The translations under genes and the position numbers were made by a program. Shown in pieces: positions 5,406-6,086 of a stretch of 6,086 nt of DNA (the first letter of the stretch is position 1; every line of letters begins with the position of its first letter). The notes beneath the pieces are model-generated. The model did not search any database, was not told the DNA's origin, and saw only the letters and a program-made list of their open reading frames with translations. This DNA is from Acidobacteria bacterium AH-259-L09 (GTDB lineage Bacteria; Acidobacteriota; UBA6911; RPQK01). Location of the stretch: contig JALLOL010000158.1 in NCBI GenBank assembly GCA_027717875.1, forward strand, positions 1 to 6,086, written 5' to 3'.

Positions 5406-5457
5406 CCAAAATGAAGAGCCTTTTGCGACGCCTCTGACAGTGGCGGCTCTGTTTTGG
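5406..5457 (-). terminator. Interrupted hairpin downstream of the MocA-like gene
   Basis: CCAAAA (5406-5411) pairs with TTTTGG (5452-5457), and AGAGCC (5415-5420) pairs with GGCTCT (5445-5450), with a small bulge between them. Inner CGCC/GGCG (5429-5432, 5442-5445) is an alternative pairing. On the minus strand GGCTCT is followed by TCATTTTGG, a short T-rich tail. It lies about 45 bases after the stop codon of the nucleotidyltransferase gene. A weak or bidirectional terminator is plausible; a small degenerate repeat is the alternative. Confidence 0.4.
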
Positions 5458-5500
5458 GGTCCTTCGAACTCTTTCGGACTGAGGTGCACACACAGACACT

Positions 5501-6086
5501 TTATTGCTTTTCTCCGATGAGTTTACGATATATTTGCGGCGTGTCGATGTCCAGGAGCGGCCTTTCGCTGTCCAGAGCAACGGTCACAATTTCGCTCTGG
5601 TGATGCTTGAGAATCTGCCTTCCCCCTTCGTCTCCTGTTATGCTGGCCAGTTCTGGAAAAAGTGATCGATCAAATAGAAGCGGTGCACCCCGCCGTCCCT
5701 TGTAGGTTGGCATTACGATGGGTCCGCCGCTCCCTTCGTAAGTGCTAATCAGTTCATCCAACAGGGTCGAGCTTAGAAAGGGCTGATCAGCGGGAATAAA
5801 AAGCGCCGCGCAGGCTGAAGAATCTACCGAACGCAGGCCCAGCTTCACCGAGGAGCTCTGGCCCTTCGCATACTCCACATTATTGACGATGTTGACCTCT
5901 AGATCGGACAAGACGGGTCGAACCGAATCGGCCATGAATCCAACCACAACGATTAACTCCCGAAGACGCGATGCCAGAACATTCTTGGCCACCCTTCTAA
6001 CCAATGGTTCACCATCTATAAGAAGAAGTTGCTTGGGACGATCCTCCGTCAGGCGTTTTGACTCGCCGGCTGCCAGCAGTACTCCA
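5501..6086 (-). CDS. MocA/MobA-like nucleotidyltransferase, 5' end beyond window
   Basis: 194 residues are visible and the frame stays open to the window edge, so the true start lies outside. A TTG codon at 6004 is internal because conserved sequence precedes it. The visible start GVLLAAGESKRL...RPKQLLLIDGEPL is the nucleotide-binding signature of the MobA-like NTP transferase fold (LAAG, R11, K18). Further motifs are GQSSSVKLGL (75-84), ADQP with the metal-binding D100, GRRGAP (130-135), GDEGGRQIL (151-159) and DIDTP near the C-terminus. LAAG rather than LAGG, the DQP and the GRRGAP motif favour the MocA side: cytidylyl transfer to molybdopterin for molybdenum hydroxylases. The first residues are probably only a few short of complete, since the family is about 190-205 residues. 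The protein is cytoplasmic and has no signal peptide. A related sugar or alcohol nucleotidyltransferase cannot be excluded without neighbouring genes. Confidence 0.85.
   Translation of the reverse strand, partial: GVLLAAGESKRLTEDRPKQLLLIDGEPLVRRVAKNVLASRLRELIVVVGFMADSVRPVLSDLEVNIVNNVEYAKGQSSSVKLGLRSVDSSACAALFIPADQPFLSSTLLDELISTYEGSGGPIVMPTYKGRRGAPLLFDRSLFPELASITGDEGGRQILKHHQSEIVTVALDSERPLLDIDTPQIYRKLIGEKQ

Noticed and set aside
5043..5414. A 123-codon plus-strand open frame
   Set aside because: It runs across the structured domain I of the intron and the REPIN-like hairpins on the opposite strand, has no ribosome binding site and resembles no protein family.
5501..6004. Treating the TTG at 6004 as the start of the nucleotidyltransferase
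   Set aside because: The same frame continues upstream with GVLLAAGESKRL and KQLLLIDGEP, the conserved nucleotide-binding region, so the gene extends past the window edge.
1..6086. CRISPR arrays, tRNA or rRNA genes
   Set aside because: No regularly spaced direct repeats and no tRNA- or rRNA-like sequence were seen on either strand.

Overview
The window is a nest of mobile elements beside one host gene. From right to left it holds: the 3' part of a MocA/MobA-like nucleotidyltransferase gene (minus strand, running off the right edge); a REPIN-like pair of inverted hairpins; a group II intron on the minus strand (about 23-5314) with an intact reverse transcriptase/maturase gene; and, inside that intron, a RIT (recombinase-in-trio) element of about 3.4 kb on the plus strand (about 95-3529). 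The sequence is bacterial, moderately GC-rich, with clear Shine-Dalgarno sites. I cannot name the organism. Group II introns, REP-type hairpins and RIT elements all occur in several bacterial phyla, so they do not narrow it down.

RIT element. Three complete tyrosine recombinase genes (253-1500, 1497-2444, 2434-3432) overlap by 4 and about 11 bases and each has a good ribosome binding site, so they should form one translationally coupled operon. All three keep the R, K, HxxRH, GH and Y residues expected for catalysis. The element ends are two 84-base modules in inverted orientation (120-203 and 3446-3529). Each has a perfect 28-base outer repeat, a 13-base inner repeat and exactly 45 bases between the 11-base core motifs. 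That motif, CTTAYGTGGCG, appears in both orientations and is probably the recombinase binding site. A perfect 28-base palindrome at 91-118, made of two near-copies of the same motif, lies only at the left end.

Group II intron. Read on the minus strand, it begins with GTGCG near 5314, has a non-coding domain I region (about 5314-4929), then the RT gene (4928-3546), the 5' strand of domain V (3540-3530), the RIT insertion, the rest of domain V (89-68) and a domain VI hairpin with a bulged A at 30, ending near 23. Deleting 95-3534 rejoins a 33-base domain V with its AGC triad and GAGA tip. RIT therefore sits inside the catalytic stem of the ribozyme, flanked by a 5-base direct repeat (GCATC). 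The intron should no longer splice, although its protein is intact.

The intron lies at the outer edge of a REPIN-like unit (5315-5397), immediately after a GC-rich hairpin in the upstream exon. The insertion order read from the nesting is REPIN, then group II intron, then RIT. The most interesting points are the hit in domain V, the symmetric RIT ends with one extra palindrome, and the intron-REPIN junction.
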